NCBI RefSeq assembly: GCF_050920755.1
Contig: NZ_CP158480.1
Coordinates: 2,418,001 to 2,482,000, forward strand
Source: Oligella sp050920755
GTDB taxonomy: Bacteria > Pseudomonadota > Gammaproteobacteria > Burkholderiales > Burkholderiaceae_B
DNA length: 64,000 nucleotides
Direction of reading: 5' to 3'
A program made the translations under genes and the position numbers. Shown here one piece after another: positions 1 through 7,678 of the stretch; the stretch's first letter is position 1, and every line of letters starts with the position of its first letter. The notes under the pieces were generated by a model. It did not search any database. It saw only the letters and a program-made list of their open reading frames with translations, and was not told the origin of the DNA.

Positions 1-2
1 CG

Positions 3-1175
3 CTGTTCTGGCCGGCCATGTTGAAGTTCTCCGGCCGTAAGGTACCCGACGGCTTAAATGTTCATGGCTTTATTACGGTAAGCGGCGAGAAAATGTCCAA
101 GAGCCGCGGCACCGGTATTTCGCCGCTCCGCTATCTGGATATCGGCATGAATCCCGAGTGGTTACGCTACTATCTGGCAGCTAAGCTCAATAGCCGTGTT
201 GAGGATATTGACTTTAACCCGGATGATTTTATTGCCCGCGTTAATGCCGACTTAATCGGTAAGTATATTAATATTGCCAGCCGTGCAGCTAACTTTATCA
301 GTCGCCACTTTGAGGGTCAGTTAGCTTATCTGGGTGATAAAGACGCACTGGTTGCCGAATATCAAGCCTTAACTGAGCAGATTGTCAGTGATTTTGAGGC
401 ACGTGAGTATGCTCGCGCTATTCGTACCATTATGGCGCAGGCGGATAAAATCAATCAGGCTTTCGATCAGGCCCAGCCTTGGGTAATGGCCAAGGGCATC
501 AGCGAAGCCACCGCCGAGCAAAAAGCTCAACTGCAGGATATTTGTTCGCGCGCCCTCGCCGGCTTTAAAGCACTTTCCGTGCTGTTAGCGCCGGTACTGC
601 CGGAATTAGCGTCACATGTGGCCAAGGAGCTTTTTGCCTTGGATCGTGATTTTATTTGGCGTGATGCCGCTGAACTACCGACAAGCATTACACCGTTTAA
701 GCATCTGATGAAGCGGGTTGAGGAAAAGCATTTAGATGAGCTGTTGCGGATTCAGGCGAGCGATGCGCCTGCTGCAGCTGCCACTGACGCTACGCCGATC
801 GCAGAGGCGAAACCCGGCGGTGAAGCGATTGCACCGACAATCACTTATGATGATTTTATGAAGGTGGATTTACGTATCGCCAAGATTGTGGACTGCCAAG
901 CGGTGGAAGGTGCGGATAAGTTATTACGCCTAACACTTGATGTAGGCGAGGGTCGTCATCGTCAAATTTTCTCCGGCATTAAATCCATGTACAAGCCCGA
1001 GCAATTAATCGGCAAGCTCACCGTGGTCGTGGCTAACCTGGCCCCACGAAAAATGAAGTTCGGTTTGTCGGAGGGCATGGTTCTTTCTGCCGCTCACGCG
1101 GACACTAAGAACAACCCCGGTTTTTATGTGCTGGAGCCTTTTGAAGGTGCACAACCCGGCATGCGTATTCTTTAA
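3..1175 (+). CDS. metG: Methionyl-tRNA synthetase, C-terminal part (5' end outside window)
   Basis: Charges tRNA-Met with methionine in the cytoplasm. The reading frame is open from base 3, so the gene starts upstream of the window; about 390 codons are visible. The first residues read LFWPAML, followed by GEKMSKSRGT, which carries the class I KMSKS loop. An anticodon-binding helical region follows (WLRYYLAAKLNSR onward), then an Ala/Pro-rich linker. The C-terminal OB-fold tRNA-binding domain starts near ITYDDFMKVDLRIAKI and ends at the stop; this is the appended domain of the long, dimeric MetRS form. trmB follows after about 50 bp on the same strand. The Rossmann part with the HIGH motif is not in the window. 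Confidence 0.97.
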   Translation: MFWPAMLKFSGRKVPDGLNVHGFITVSGEKMSKSRGTGISPLRYLDIGMNPEWLRYYLAAKLNSRVEDIDFNPDDFIARVNADLIGKYINIASRAANFISRHFEGQLAYLGDKDALVAEYQALTEQIVSDFEAREYARAIRTIMAQADKINQAFDQAQPWVMAKGISEATAEQKAQLQDICSRALAGFKALSVLLAPVLPELASHVAKELFALDRDFIWRDAAELPTSITPFKHLMKRVEEKHLDELLRIQASDAPAAAATDATPIAEAKPGGEAIAPTITYDDFMKVDLRIAKIVDCQAVEGADKLLRLTLDVGEGRHRQIFSGIKSMYKPEQLIGKLTVVVANLAPRKMKFGLSEGMVLSAAHADTKNNPGFYVLEPFEGAQPGMRIL

Positions 1176-1226
1176 GCCCTTTAAGCTTTTAAGCTTTGTT
1201 TGCAGATTTAATTTAAGAGGTCTTAA

Positions 1227-1967
1227 ATGCATACAAATGATCAAACGGACACGACTACGCCAACGGCTACAACATCGGGCGCCGAGGAAAAAAAGGACTG
1301 GGGGCATATTAAAAGCTACGTCCATCGCAGCACCCATATCACTCCCGGTCAGCGCCGCGCCTTAAACAGTGAGATTTATGATCGTTGGTGTCTACCCTAT
1401 CGTGAGGGCTTTATCAACTATGACGAGATCTTCGGTCGCCACACTGCCACGGTGTTGGAAATCGGTTTCGGCATGGGAGAAACCACGGCCAAAATCGCTA
1501 CCGCTGCGACTGATAAAAATTTTATCGGTGTGGAGGTGTTTTCCGGTGGCGTCGGCTCTTTATTGAATCGTATTGAGGACGAGGGGATACAAAATATCCG
1601 TATTATTCAGCATGATGCCGTGGATGTGGTTAATCATATGCTGGCTCCCGACTCACTTGCCGGTGTGCATATATACTTCCCCGATCCTTGGCCTAAAAAG
1701 CGTCACCATAAGCGTCGCCTTGTACAATCACCCTTTATCAAGCAGCTAGTGAGTCGTATTAAGCCCGGTGGCTATCTTCATTGCGCTACCGATTGGGAGG
1801 ACTATGCCATGCAAATGCTTGAGGTGCTGAGCAACGAAGAGGCACTACAAAATCGTTATCCCGACTTTGCGCCGCGACCCGATTACCGCCCGCTCACTAA
1901 ATTTGAAAATCGCGGCATTAATCTGGGCTACGGTGTATGGGATTTAATCTTTGAGAAAAAGGCTTAA
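1227..1967 (+). CDS. trmB: tRNA (guanine-N7-)-methyltransferase
   Basis: SAM-dependent enzyme that makes m7G46 in the variable loop of tRNAs. The protein has 246 residues. The SAM-binding motif EIGFGMG is at residues 78-84, the family signature FPDPWPKKRHHKRR at about 151-164, and ATDWEDYA and TKFENRG follow near the C-terminus; together these are diagnostic of TrmB. The N-terminal 25 residues are Thr-rich and poorly conserved, so a slightly later start is possible, but the ATG at 1227 has a purine-rich AAGAGG upstream. pip starts 3 bp after the stop, which suggests co-transcription. Confidence 0.96.
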   Translation: MHTNDQTDTTTPTATTSGAEEKKDWGHIKSYVHRSTHITPGQRRALNSEIYDRWCLPYREGFINYDEIFGRHTATVLEIGFGMGETTAKIATAATDKNFIGVEVFSGGVGSLLNRIEDEGIQNIRIIQHDAVDVVNHMLAPDSLAGVHIYFPDPWPKKRHHKRRLVQSPFIKQLVSRIKPGGYLHCATDWEDYAMQMLEVLSNEEALQNRYPDFAPRPDYRPLTKFENRGINLGYGVWDLIFEKKA

Positions 1968-1970
1968 GAT

Positions 1971-2909
1971 ATGTATCCGGCCATTGAACCCTATCAATAC
2001 GGTTTTTTAGATACCGGTGACGGTCATCAGGTTTACTGGGAGCTTTGCGGTAATCCAGAGGGTCAGCCCGTGGTTTTTTTACATGGTGGCCCGGGAGCCG
2101 GTTGCAGCCCACACCATCGACAGCTTTTTGATCCCGAGCGCTATCATATTTTATTATTTGATCAGCGTGGTTGCGGTCGCTCCAAGCCCACAGCGTCACT
2201 GAAAAATAACACCACGCAAGATCTGATTAGCGATATGGAGCGTTTACGTAAGGAAGTTCTCCAAGTCGAAAAATGGTTGGTTTTCGGCGGTTCATGGGGC
2301 TCTACGCTTGCGCTCGCTTACGCCCAAACCCATCCGGCACAGGTTAAGGGATTGATTCTACGCGGTATCTTCACGCTACGCGAAGAAGAGGTGCAATGGT
2401 TTTATCAAGAGGGTGCGAGCTTTATCTTCCCGGATGAATGGGAAAAGTACTTAGCCCCTATTCCCGCAGCTGAACGTCATGACCTTGTGGCGGCCTATCG
2501 CCGTCGCTTAATCGACGCCGATGAAGCCGAGCAATTGCGTTGTGCTTATGCGTGGGCCCAATGGGAAAGTAACACCATTTCCCTTTTACCTACCGCTGCC
2601 AAAGCCCTCACGCTGGCAGATAAAGACGCTGTGTTGAGCTTTGCTCGTATTGAAAATCACTACTTTACACACAAAGGCTTTATGGATGAGGGGCAATTGC
2701 TACGCAATGCGCATCGCTTAGCAGATATTCCGACGATTATTATCCAAGGGCGCTATGATTGCTGCACCCCTGCCAAAACGGCTTGGGAGCTGTATCAAGC
2801 CATGCCGCATGCAGAGTTTCACTTGATCCCGGATGCCGGTCATGCCTTTAACGAGCCCGGTATCTTAGCTGCACTGCTGGAAGCTACGGATAAATTCGCT
2901 GCTTTGTAG
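1971..2909 (+). CDS. pip: Proline iminopeptidase
   Basis: Alpha/beta hydrolase of peptidase family S33 that removes N-terminal proline from peptides, probably cytoplasmic since no signal peptide is present. The protein has 312 residues, the usual length. The oxyanion-hole motif HGGPGAG is at 39-45, the nucleophile elbow GGSWGS at 106-111 (Ser108), the acid at about Asp263 (GRYD) and the catalytic histidine at about His291 (DAGHAF). It lies directly behind trmB and is followed by an intrinsic terminator. Confidence 0.95.
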   Translation: MYPAIEPYQYGFLDTGDGHQVYWELCGNPEGQPVVFLHGGPGAGCSPHHRQLFDPERYHILLFDQRGCGRSKPTASLKNNTTQDLISDMERLRKEVLQVEKWLVFGGSWGSTLALAYAQTHPAQVKGLILRGIFTLREEEVQWFYQEGASFIFPDEWEKYLAPIPAAERHDLVAAYRRRLIDADEAEQLRCAYAWAQWESNTISLLPTAAKALTLADKDAVLSFARIENHYFTHKGFMDEGQLLRNAHRLADIPTIIIQGRYDCCTPAKTAWELYQAMPHAEFHLIPDAGHAFNEPGILAALLEATDKFAAL

Positions 2910-2952
2910 TATAGATTGTAGCTACAAGCATGGCTACGACCAATTCAATCAA

Positions 2953-2978
2953 CCGATAAGCAGTTTTATCGGCTTTTT
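2953..2978 (+). terminator. Intrinsic terminator after pip
   Basis: A 7-bp stem CCGATAA/TTATCGG (2953-2959 with 2966-2972) is followed by C and five T. It ends the metG-trmB-pip direction and lies between convergent pip and the TRAP permease gene. Confidence 0.75.
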
Positions 2979-3009
2979 GTTCAGCCGGCGAGTGCTGTTT
3001 TTTATATTT

Positions 3010-4287
3010 TTAACCGATAGTTTGCGGTAACCACAAAACCAGCATTGGGAAAAAGATCACGAGTAACAATACAAAAACGGCAACCAACACAAAAGGCCAA
3101 ATCGTTTTAAATAAATCCAGAATATCAAGCTTACTTACTGCAGCTGCAACATACACACAAGCACCCATTGGCGGAGTTATTAAAGCAATGGTGATATTAA
3201 AAGTCACTATTAAGCCCAGATGCACCGGATCAACCCCTGCCTGCATTGCAACAGGCAAGAAAACCGGCGTTAAGAGCGTCAGTGCCGACACTTCCTCCAT
3301 AAACATCCCGGTCACAAACGTAATTAAACTAATCAGCAGTAACACGGCAGTCGGGCTATGAACAAAAGGTGCAATCATCTCACCGAATTGTGCAGGTGCC
3401 TGTACATATGAAAGCAACCAGCTGACTGTCGCAGAGGCAGCAATAATCAAGAAAATAGCCGAACTTAAACGCGCCGTTTCAATCACCGCTTTAAGTAAGT
3501 TTTTCAATGTCAAGGCACGACCCACCAGGCCGTAAACCGCAACATAAGCAGCGGTTAAAGCGCCGGATTCAGTCGGCGTGACTTTACCGAACACGATGCC
3601 GGCAACAATAATAAACGGTGCCACCAAAGCCGGTAGCGCAAAAACTATGCTGCGTAGTAAAACCGACCATCCTGCCCACTTCTCACTTTTGGGCAAATGA
3701 TGCTTATAGGCGTAAAGTGCATTTAAAGTCATATAGGCGAGTCCCAATAACAATCCGGGCACGACGCCGGCCAGAAAAAGCGAACCGACCGAAGTATTAG
3801 TAAGCGCACTATAAATAATCATAAAAATAGAGGGCGGTATAATCGGACCGATGAGTGAAGATCCTGCGGTTAAGCCGGCTGCAAAAGCTGTAGAATAACC
3901 ATCCTTACGCATTGCAGGCACTAAGATTGAGCCCAAAGCCGAAGTATCCGCTACCGCAGAGCCATTCACTCCGGCAAAAAATACACTCCCGACCACATTG
4001 ACATGACCCATTCCACCACGCCAATGACCGACTAAACAACGCGCCACATCCATGATACGAGTCGTCATACCGCTGGCATTCAGTAAATTTCCCGCCAAGA
4101 TAAAAAATGGAATAGCCATCAAAGAAAAGCTGTTGATGCCATTAAAAAATTGCTGTGGCATCACTCTGAATAACATATCCGGATCGACAAAACAAAAACC
4201 GACAAGGGAGGTGACTAATAAAGAAACAAATAAAGGTACGCCTAATAATGCATGAGTAATAAAGACCACAAACATGGTTATCAACAT
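3010..4287 (-). CDS. dctM: TRAP transporter large permease subunit (DctM type)
   Basis: Membrane subunit that performs Na+-driven transport of an organic acid delivered by the periplasmic DctP-type protein. The 425 residues form about 12 hydrophobic segments. The family signature GGMGHVNVVGSVFFAGVNGS lies near residues 90-115 and the related second-half motif (EEVSALTLLTPVFLPVA) near 320. The ATG overlaps the TAA of the dctQ gene by one base (TAATG), so translation is coupled. Third gene of a dctP-dctQ-dctM operon on the minus strand. The substrate cannot be read from sequence; C4-dicarboxylates or related acids are typical. Confidence 0.93.
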   Translation of the reverse strand: MLITMFVVFITHALLGVPLFVSLLVTSLVGFCFVDPDMLFRVMPQQFFNGINSFSLMAIPFFILAGNLLNASGMTTRIMDVARCLVGHWRGGMGHVNVVGSVFFAGVNGSAVADTSALGSILVPAMRKDGYSTAFAAGLTAGSSLIGPIIPPSIFMIIYSALTNTSVGSLFLAGVVPGLLLGLAYMTLNALYAYKHHLPKSEKWAGWSVLLRSIVFALPALVAPFIIVAGIVFGKVTPTESGALTAAYVAVYGLVGRALTLKNLLKAVIETARLSSAIFLIIAASATVSWLLSYVQAPAQFGEMIAPFVHSPTAVLLLISLITFVTGMFMEEVSALTLLTPVFLPVAMQAGVDPVHLGLIVTFNITIALITPPMGACVYVAAAVSKLDILDLFKTIWPFVLVAVFVLLLVIFFPMLVLWLPQTIG

Positions 4288-4766
4288 TAAGAGTCTCCCA
4301 ATTGTCGTGGTATAGGCTTAGGACCTCGCAGCAACAAAGCAAGCGCCAGCAAAGCAAATCCGATTGGCATCGAAAGCATAGGAATCATGCGACTGATACC
4401 TAGGGCTTGGGAACGAAACATCGACACTGAAAGCGCATAGCGTAAACAAAACCAGGCGCCGAATAAAGCAATCAATACCCCTAGAAACCATTGATAATGC
4501 ACAACTAAACGTGCTTTTGAAGCCGGAAGAAAGCGCTCCGCCAATGAAATCCGCATATGCTCACCCCGTAGCCAAACACCGGACATGCCTAACATGGCCG
4601 TAGCAATCATTGCGTAGCGTGCCAGCTCATCAGTCCAAATCGGTGCACCGCCAAACAAATAGCGCATAGCAACACCGTATAAAACCACGGTGACATTAAG
4701 TATTGCCATTAAAGTAGCAATGCCTATGCTTAAACGCACAACGCCTTCACATAGAGAGGAGCGCAT
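4287..4766 (-). CDS. dctQ: TRAP transporter small permease subunit (DctQ type)
   Basis: Small membrane partner of DctM. The 159 residues contain four predicted transmembrane segments (about 13-33, 45-65, 88-108, 128-148) and the family motif WTDELARY after the first loop. It ends on the TAATG overlap with dctM. A gap of about 100 bp with a hairpin separates it from the binding-protein gene upstream. Sequence conservation in this family is low, so the call rests on length, topology, the DELARY motif and gene order. Confidence 0.9.
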   Translation of the reverse strand: MRSSLCEGVVRLSIGIATLMAILNVTVVLYGVAMRYLFGGAPIWTDELARYAMIATAMLGMSGVWLRGEHMRISLAERFLPASKARLVVHYQWFLGVLIALFGAWFCLRYALSVSMFRSQALGISRMIPMLSMPIGFALLALALLLRGPKPIPRQLGDS

Positions 4767-4812
4767 ATTACATTTCCGAAATTTAATTTTAAATTTAAAA
4801 TATTTAGTCGTG

Positions 4813-4845
4813 AATGGCCTTCTGAATCATCCTTAAAAGGCCATT
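4813..4845 (-). terminator. Intercistronic hairpin between dctP and dctQ
   Basis: A perfect 9-bp stem AATGGCCTT/AAGGCCATT (4813-4821 with 4837-4845) lies just downstream of the binding-protein gene. No strong U-run follows, so it may be a weak terminator or an mRNA-stabilising structure that raises binding protein over permease. Confidence 0.5.
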
Positions 4846-4865
4846 TTAAAAACTAAAGAAGGCTA

Positions 4866-5867
4866 TTATTCTAAGTCGCTTTTAGCTGCGTCTAAAAACT
4901 CTTGAGCGATTTTTTGCTCGGATAAAAACTTCTCATAAGCCGGTGCCGATTTTTCTCGGAAAGCGGCTAACTGCTCGTCATTAGGACGAATAACTTCCAT
5001 CCCCTGCTTAGCGAGCGTCACGATACGCTCCTCAACCTTGCTTTCATTAAATTTACGCGCATTGTGATTAGCCTCTACAACCGCTTCCATAAAAGCAGTG
5101 CGAGTTTTCTCATCCCAGCTGTCAATCATTTTGGCATTACCCACCAAAAACTGATCAGAGTATTGAATATTTGCCAATGTTAAATACTTTTGAACCTCTT
5201 GTAAGCTGGCCAAAAGTATATACATCGGTGGATTCATCTGTCCATCGGCTACGCCTGTTTTTAGTGCCATATAAACTTCAGTCCAAGGAATTGGCGTGCC
5301 TGAAGCCCCAAAAGCCTCATAAAGCGCTACCTGGCTCGGATCCATTGCTCGGAAACGCAAGCCTTTAAAATCATCAGGTGATGCAATTGCTTTTTTGCTG
5401 TTAGTAAAAGCTAAAAAACCACCCTCCTCTACCACTGCCAGCATTTTAATACCTGAACGCTGCTCCAAGGCTTCGGAGACCATCGACCAATACTTGCCCT
5501 CATCAAAGAATTTACGCGCTGTCGCAAAGTCCTTAAACATAAACGGGGTGGCACTGACGTAAACCTCCGGCACCAAGGGCGAGACGCCGGCAAATGAGGC
5601 AATATTGAGACTCGGGCTCGTCATGGTTTGCTCCATACGTGCCTCTTCCTCGCCCAGCATTGAGTTAGGGTAAAGCTTCAACTCAATTTCACCACCGGTT
5701 TTTTCCTTGACCAATGCTTGTAAATCAGCGGCAAAAGCATGCACCGCATTTTTCTCAGCATCAGGCGCCCCGTTATAAGAAAGGTTAACCACTTGGGCAG
5801 AAAAAGCATTTGCGCTATAAAAAGCCAAGCTCGCTGCCATGGCTAATAGAGAATGTTTGAACTTCAT
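4866..5867 (-). CDS. dctP: TRAP transporter substrate-binding protein (DctP family)
   Basis: Periplasmic receptor that binds an organic acid and hands it to DctQM. The 333 residues start with a Sec signal peptide (basic MKFKH, hydrophobic core, cleavage near AFSA-Q at 24). The family pattern is clear: LYPNSMLGEE near 65-74, and KGLRFRAMD around 168-175, where Arg173 matches the conserved carboxylate-binding arginine of SiaP/DctP proteins. The segment GTPIPWTEVYMALKTGVADG follows at 190-209. First gene of the operon, with a good sigma70-like promoter upstream. Confidence 0.93.
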   Translation of the reverse strand: MKFKHSLLAMAASLAFYSANAFSAQVVNLSYNGAPDAEKNAVHAFAADLQALVKEKTGGEIELKLYPNSMLGEEEARMEQTMTSPSLNIASFAGVSPLVPEVYVSATPFMFKDFATARKFFDEGKYWSMVSEALEQRSGIKMLAVVEEGGFLAFTNSKKAIASPDDFKGLRFRAMDPSQVALYEAFGASGTPIPWTEVYMALKTGVADGQMNPPMYILLASLQEVQKYLTLANIQYSDQFLVGNAKMIDSWDEKTRTAFMEAVVEANHNARKFNESKVEERIVTLAKQGMEVIRPNDEQLAAFREKSAPAYEKFLSEQKIAQEFLDAAKSDLE

Positions 5868-5899
5868 AAGAGCCTCCGCATTTGAAATAATCTCTGTGT

Positions 5900-5928
5900 A
5901 AAGTAAGGTATTGAAAATTATCTGTCAA
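5900..5928 (-). promoter_or_regulatory. Candidate sigma70 promoter for dctPQM
   Basis: On the minus strand a perfect TTGACA (5928-5923), a 17-bp spacer and TACTTT (5905-5900) lie about 35 bp before the dctP start. The -35 is consensus, the -10 is weak, and spacing is ideal. Confidence 0.5.
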
Positions 5929-6053
5929 TTAGGATTAATACAGGGCTGTGGCTTATTGCTGATGCTGAGCTCCTTATCTTATGCTTCACTTCAAGAATCC
6001 AAAGCTAAGTCAATTAGCCAATTAATTAATTGAATTTTAAATTATATTAGCCA

Positions 6054-6452
6054 TCAATTCATATTTGCTATATAAGCCTGTTTTTCATGGGTAGGCTTAT
6101 CGGGGAAGGCCATAAGTAATTTTTGCTCTTTTACCAAGGAAGCAAGATATTGCTTTCTTAAGGTTGCCATTTCACGATTTAAGATTTGACTAAGTGCCTT
6201 GGTAGTAAAAAACTGTCCCCCACATAAGGTTAAGATAATTTCCTCGACTTTTTGAGGTGATAGTCTTTTTTTAGCAAGTGCTTCTGACGCTATTTCTTTT
6301 AAATCGCTACGAAACTCAGCACTGAGCGCTGTTATATCATCTACAACCGGCAAGGATAACTGATGAAGCAGAATTCTACCGTTGGAATCCCTTTGAGAAT
6401 CTTGATGATGATTATCATAAAATTTTTGAAAACTATCTTCAGCAATTAAATC
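6054..6452 (-). pseudogene. C-terminal remnant of a larger DNA/ATP-binding-type protein, cut by the IS element
   Basis: The frame is open from the IS end at 6452 to the stop at 6054, about 132 codons, without a convincing start (the only internal start in place is a TTG at 6353). The C-terminal 100 residues look like a winged-helix module: a helical stretch (LSPQKVEEIILTLC), FFTTKALSQILNRE, then LRKQYLASLVKEQKLLMAFPDKPTHEKQAYI. A similar ending (FPDKPTHPQQAY type) occurs at the C-terminus of large ATP-binding or helicase-like proteins; that is from memory and only moderately certain. Residues encoded upstream (DSFQKFYDNHHQDS) run straight into the IS border, so the N-terminal part was lost at the IS insertion or a later deletion. 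Confidence 0.6.
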
Positions 6453-6554
6453 GAGACTTTTGCATAAAAGCAGTTAAATACCGGATTTCTGTTCTACTTG
6501 GAAATTTTTTGATTTTTTTAGGAAATTTTCGACAAATTTCACCCCGCTTTTATC

Positions 6555-6615
6555 GATAAATGCCTGTTTTTTAGGCATTTATCTGCCTAATTCTGCCTTT
6601 TAGGCAAAATTAGGC
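6555..6615 (-). terminator. Two adjacent hairpins at the transposase stop
   Basis: Hairpin one pairs 6585-6598 with 6602-6615 (GCCTAATT and TGCCT arms, one mismatch) and holds the transposase TAA in its loop. Hairpin two is a perfect 11-bp stem GATAAATGCCT/AGGCATTTATC (6555-6565 with 6573-6583). They probably stop transcripts or protect the 3' end of the transposase mRNA. Confidence 0.55.
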
Positions 6616-7610
6616 GCAACTATCCTAAGCTTATTGGCAGCTTTTAAACAATTGATGCAAATCGCTTTCAAAAGCGACTGCGCATGCACCTTGACGAGAC
6701 CAAAATAGCTTGCCCGCTTATGTTTGAATTTACGGTGCAGCGTGCCGAAACTTTGCTCAATCACATAGCGAGTCTTAGATAAACGCTTGTTGCGTTCTAT
6801 CTGCTCACGTGTCAACACTGAACCGCGATGCGCCTTTTGCATAATGCCATCTTCTAAGCCGAGCGCTTGTAATCGCTTTCGGTTCTTTGCGCTGCTATAG
6901 CCCTTATCCGCTTCTACTCTCGTGCCCTGTTCCAAATCATTGACGAGCGGTTCAAGTTGATTAACCTCATGCACATTAGCGGGCGTGGTATTAAGCTTTT
7001 CAATATAGCCCTCACCATCCGAACGAGCATGTAGCTTAAAGCCTAAATGGAAGTCAGCCCCCTTTTTTGTCCAACGTGCATCCTTATCAGTGCTTGGTGC
7101 AGACTCATGATACTCACCGTCCTCAAGCTGCTCAATTGCCTTCATTTTCTTACGACCTGCCGTTTGAATAATCGTCGCATCAACCACTGCCGTTTGCGCC
7201 TTGGCTACTTTTAGACCCTTCTCGCTTAACTGCTGATTGATAAGCACTAACAGCTTATCCAATAAACCCTCCTCAGCCAACCAATTACGGTAACGGCATA
7301 GGGTACTGTGATCGGGAACGTCCATATCATCAAAACCGCAAAAAATCGTAAAATCAATGCGAGTCACCAAACTATGCTCAAGCTCCGGATCGGAGAGGCT
7401 ATGCCATTGACCCAATAGGACTGCCTTAAACATGGCGAGCACGGGATAACTCGGACGACCTTGTTGAGTCGTCAATCGACGCTGCTTTTGTGAATTGAGG
7501 TAGCGTTCAATCGGTCGCCAATCAATCACTTGATCTAACTTAAGTAACGGAAAACGGTCGAGGTGTTTGGCAATACGGGCTTTGGCGGTTTGTTGAAAGA
7601 AACTACTCAT
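6600..7610 (-). CDS. IS5-family DDE transposase
   Basis: Catalyses excision and insertion of the element. I chose the ATG at 7610 (MSSFFQQTAK, 336 residues) over a TTG seven codons upstream. The N-terminal part (YPVLAMFKAVLLGQWHSLSD) is the DUF772-type region. The catalytic triad is visible: Asp144 in VVDATIIQ, Asp235 in VEADKGYSS and Glu285 in YVIEQSFG, the last with the Y-(2)-R/x-(3)-E spacing used by IS5/IS4 relatives. The protein appears full length, so the element could be active. Its stop codon lies in the loop of a strong hairpin. Confidence 0.93.
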   Translation of the reverse strand: MSSFFQQTAKARIAKHLDRFPLLKLDQVIDWRPIERYLNSQKQRRLTTQQGRPSYPVLAMFKAVLLGQWHSLSDPELEHSLVTRIDFTIFCGFDDMDVPDHSTLCRYRNWLAEEGLLDKLLVLINQQLSEKGLKVAKAQTAVVDATIIQTAGRKKMKAIEQLEDGEYHESAPSTDKDARWTKKGADFHLGFKLHARSDGEGYIEKLNTTPANVHEVNQLEPLVNDLEQGTRVEADKGYSSAKNRKRLQALGLEDGIMQKAHRGSVLTREQIERNKRLSKTRYVIEQSFGTLHRKFKHKRASYFGLVKVHAQSLLKAICINCLKAANKLRIVAPNFA

Positions 7611-7678
7611 AGGACTGAAGTAAGAAAGCAAGGAAATAAGCCATATTTTAGGAAGTTTGAGGGGTTATTGCAAAGGTC

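Noticed and set aside
6054..6353. The 99-codon ORF next to the IS as an independent small gene
   Set aside because: The frame stays open upstream of its TTG to the IS border with similar composition and there is no ribosome binding site, so a truncated remnant is the better reading.
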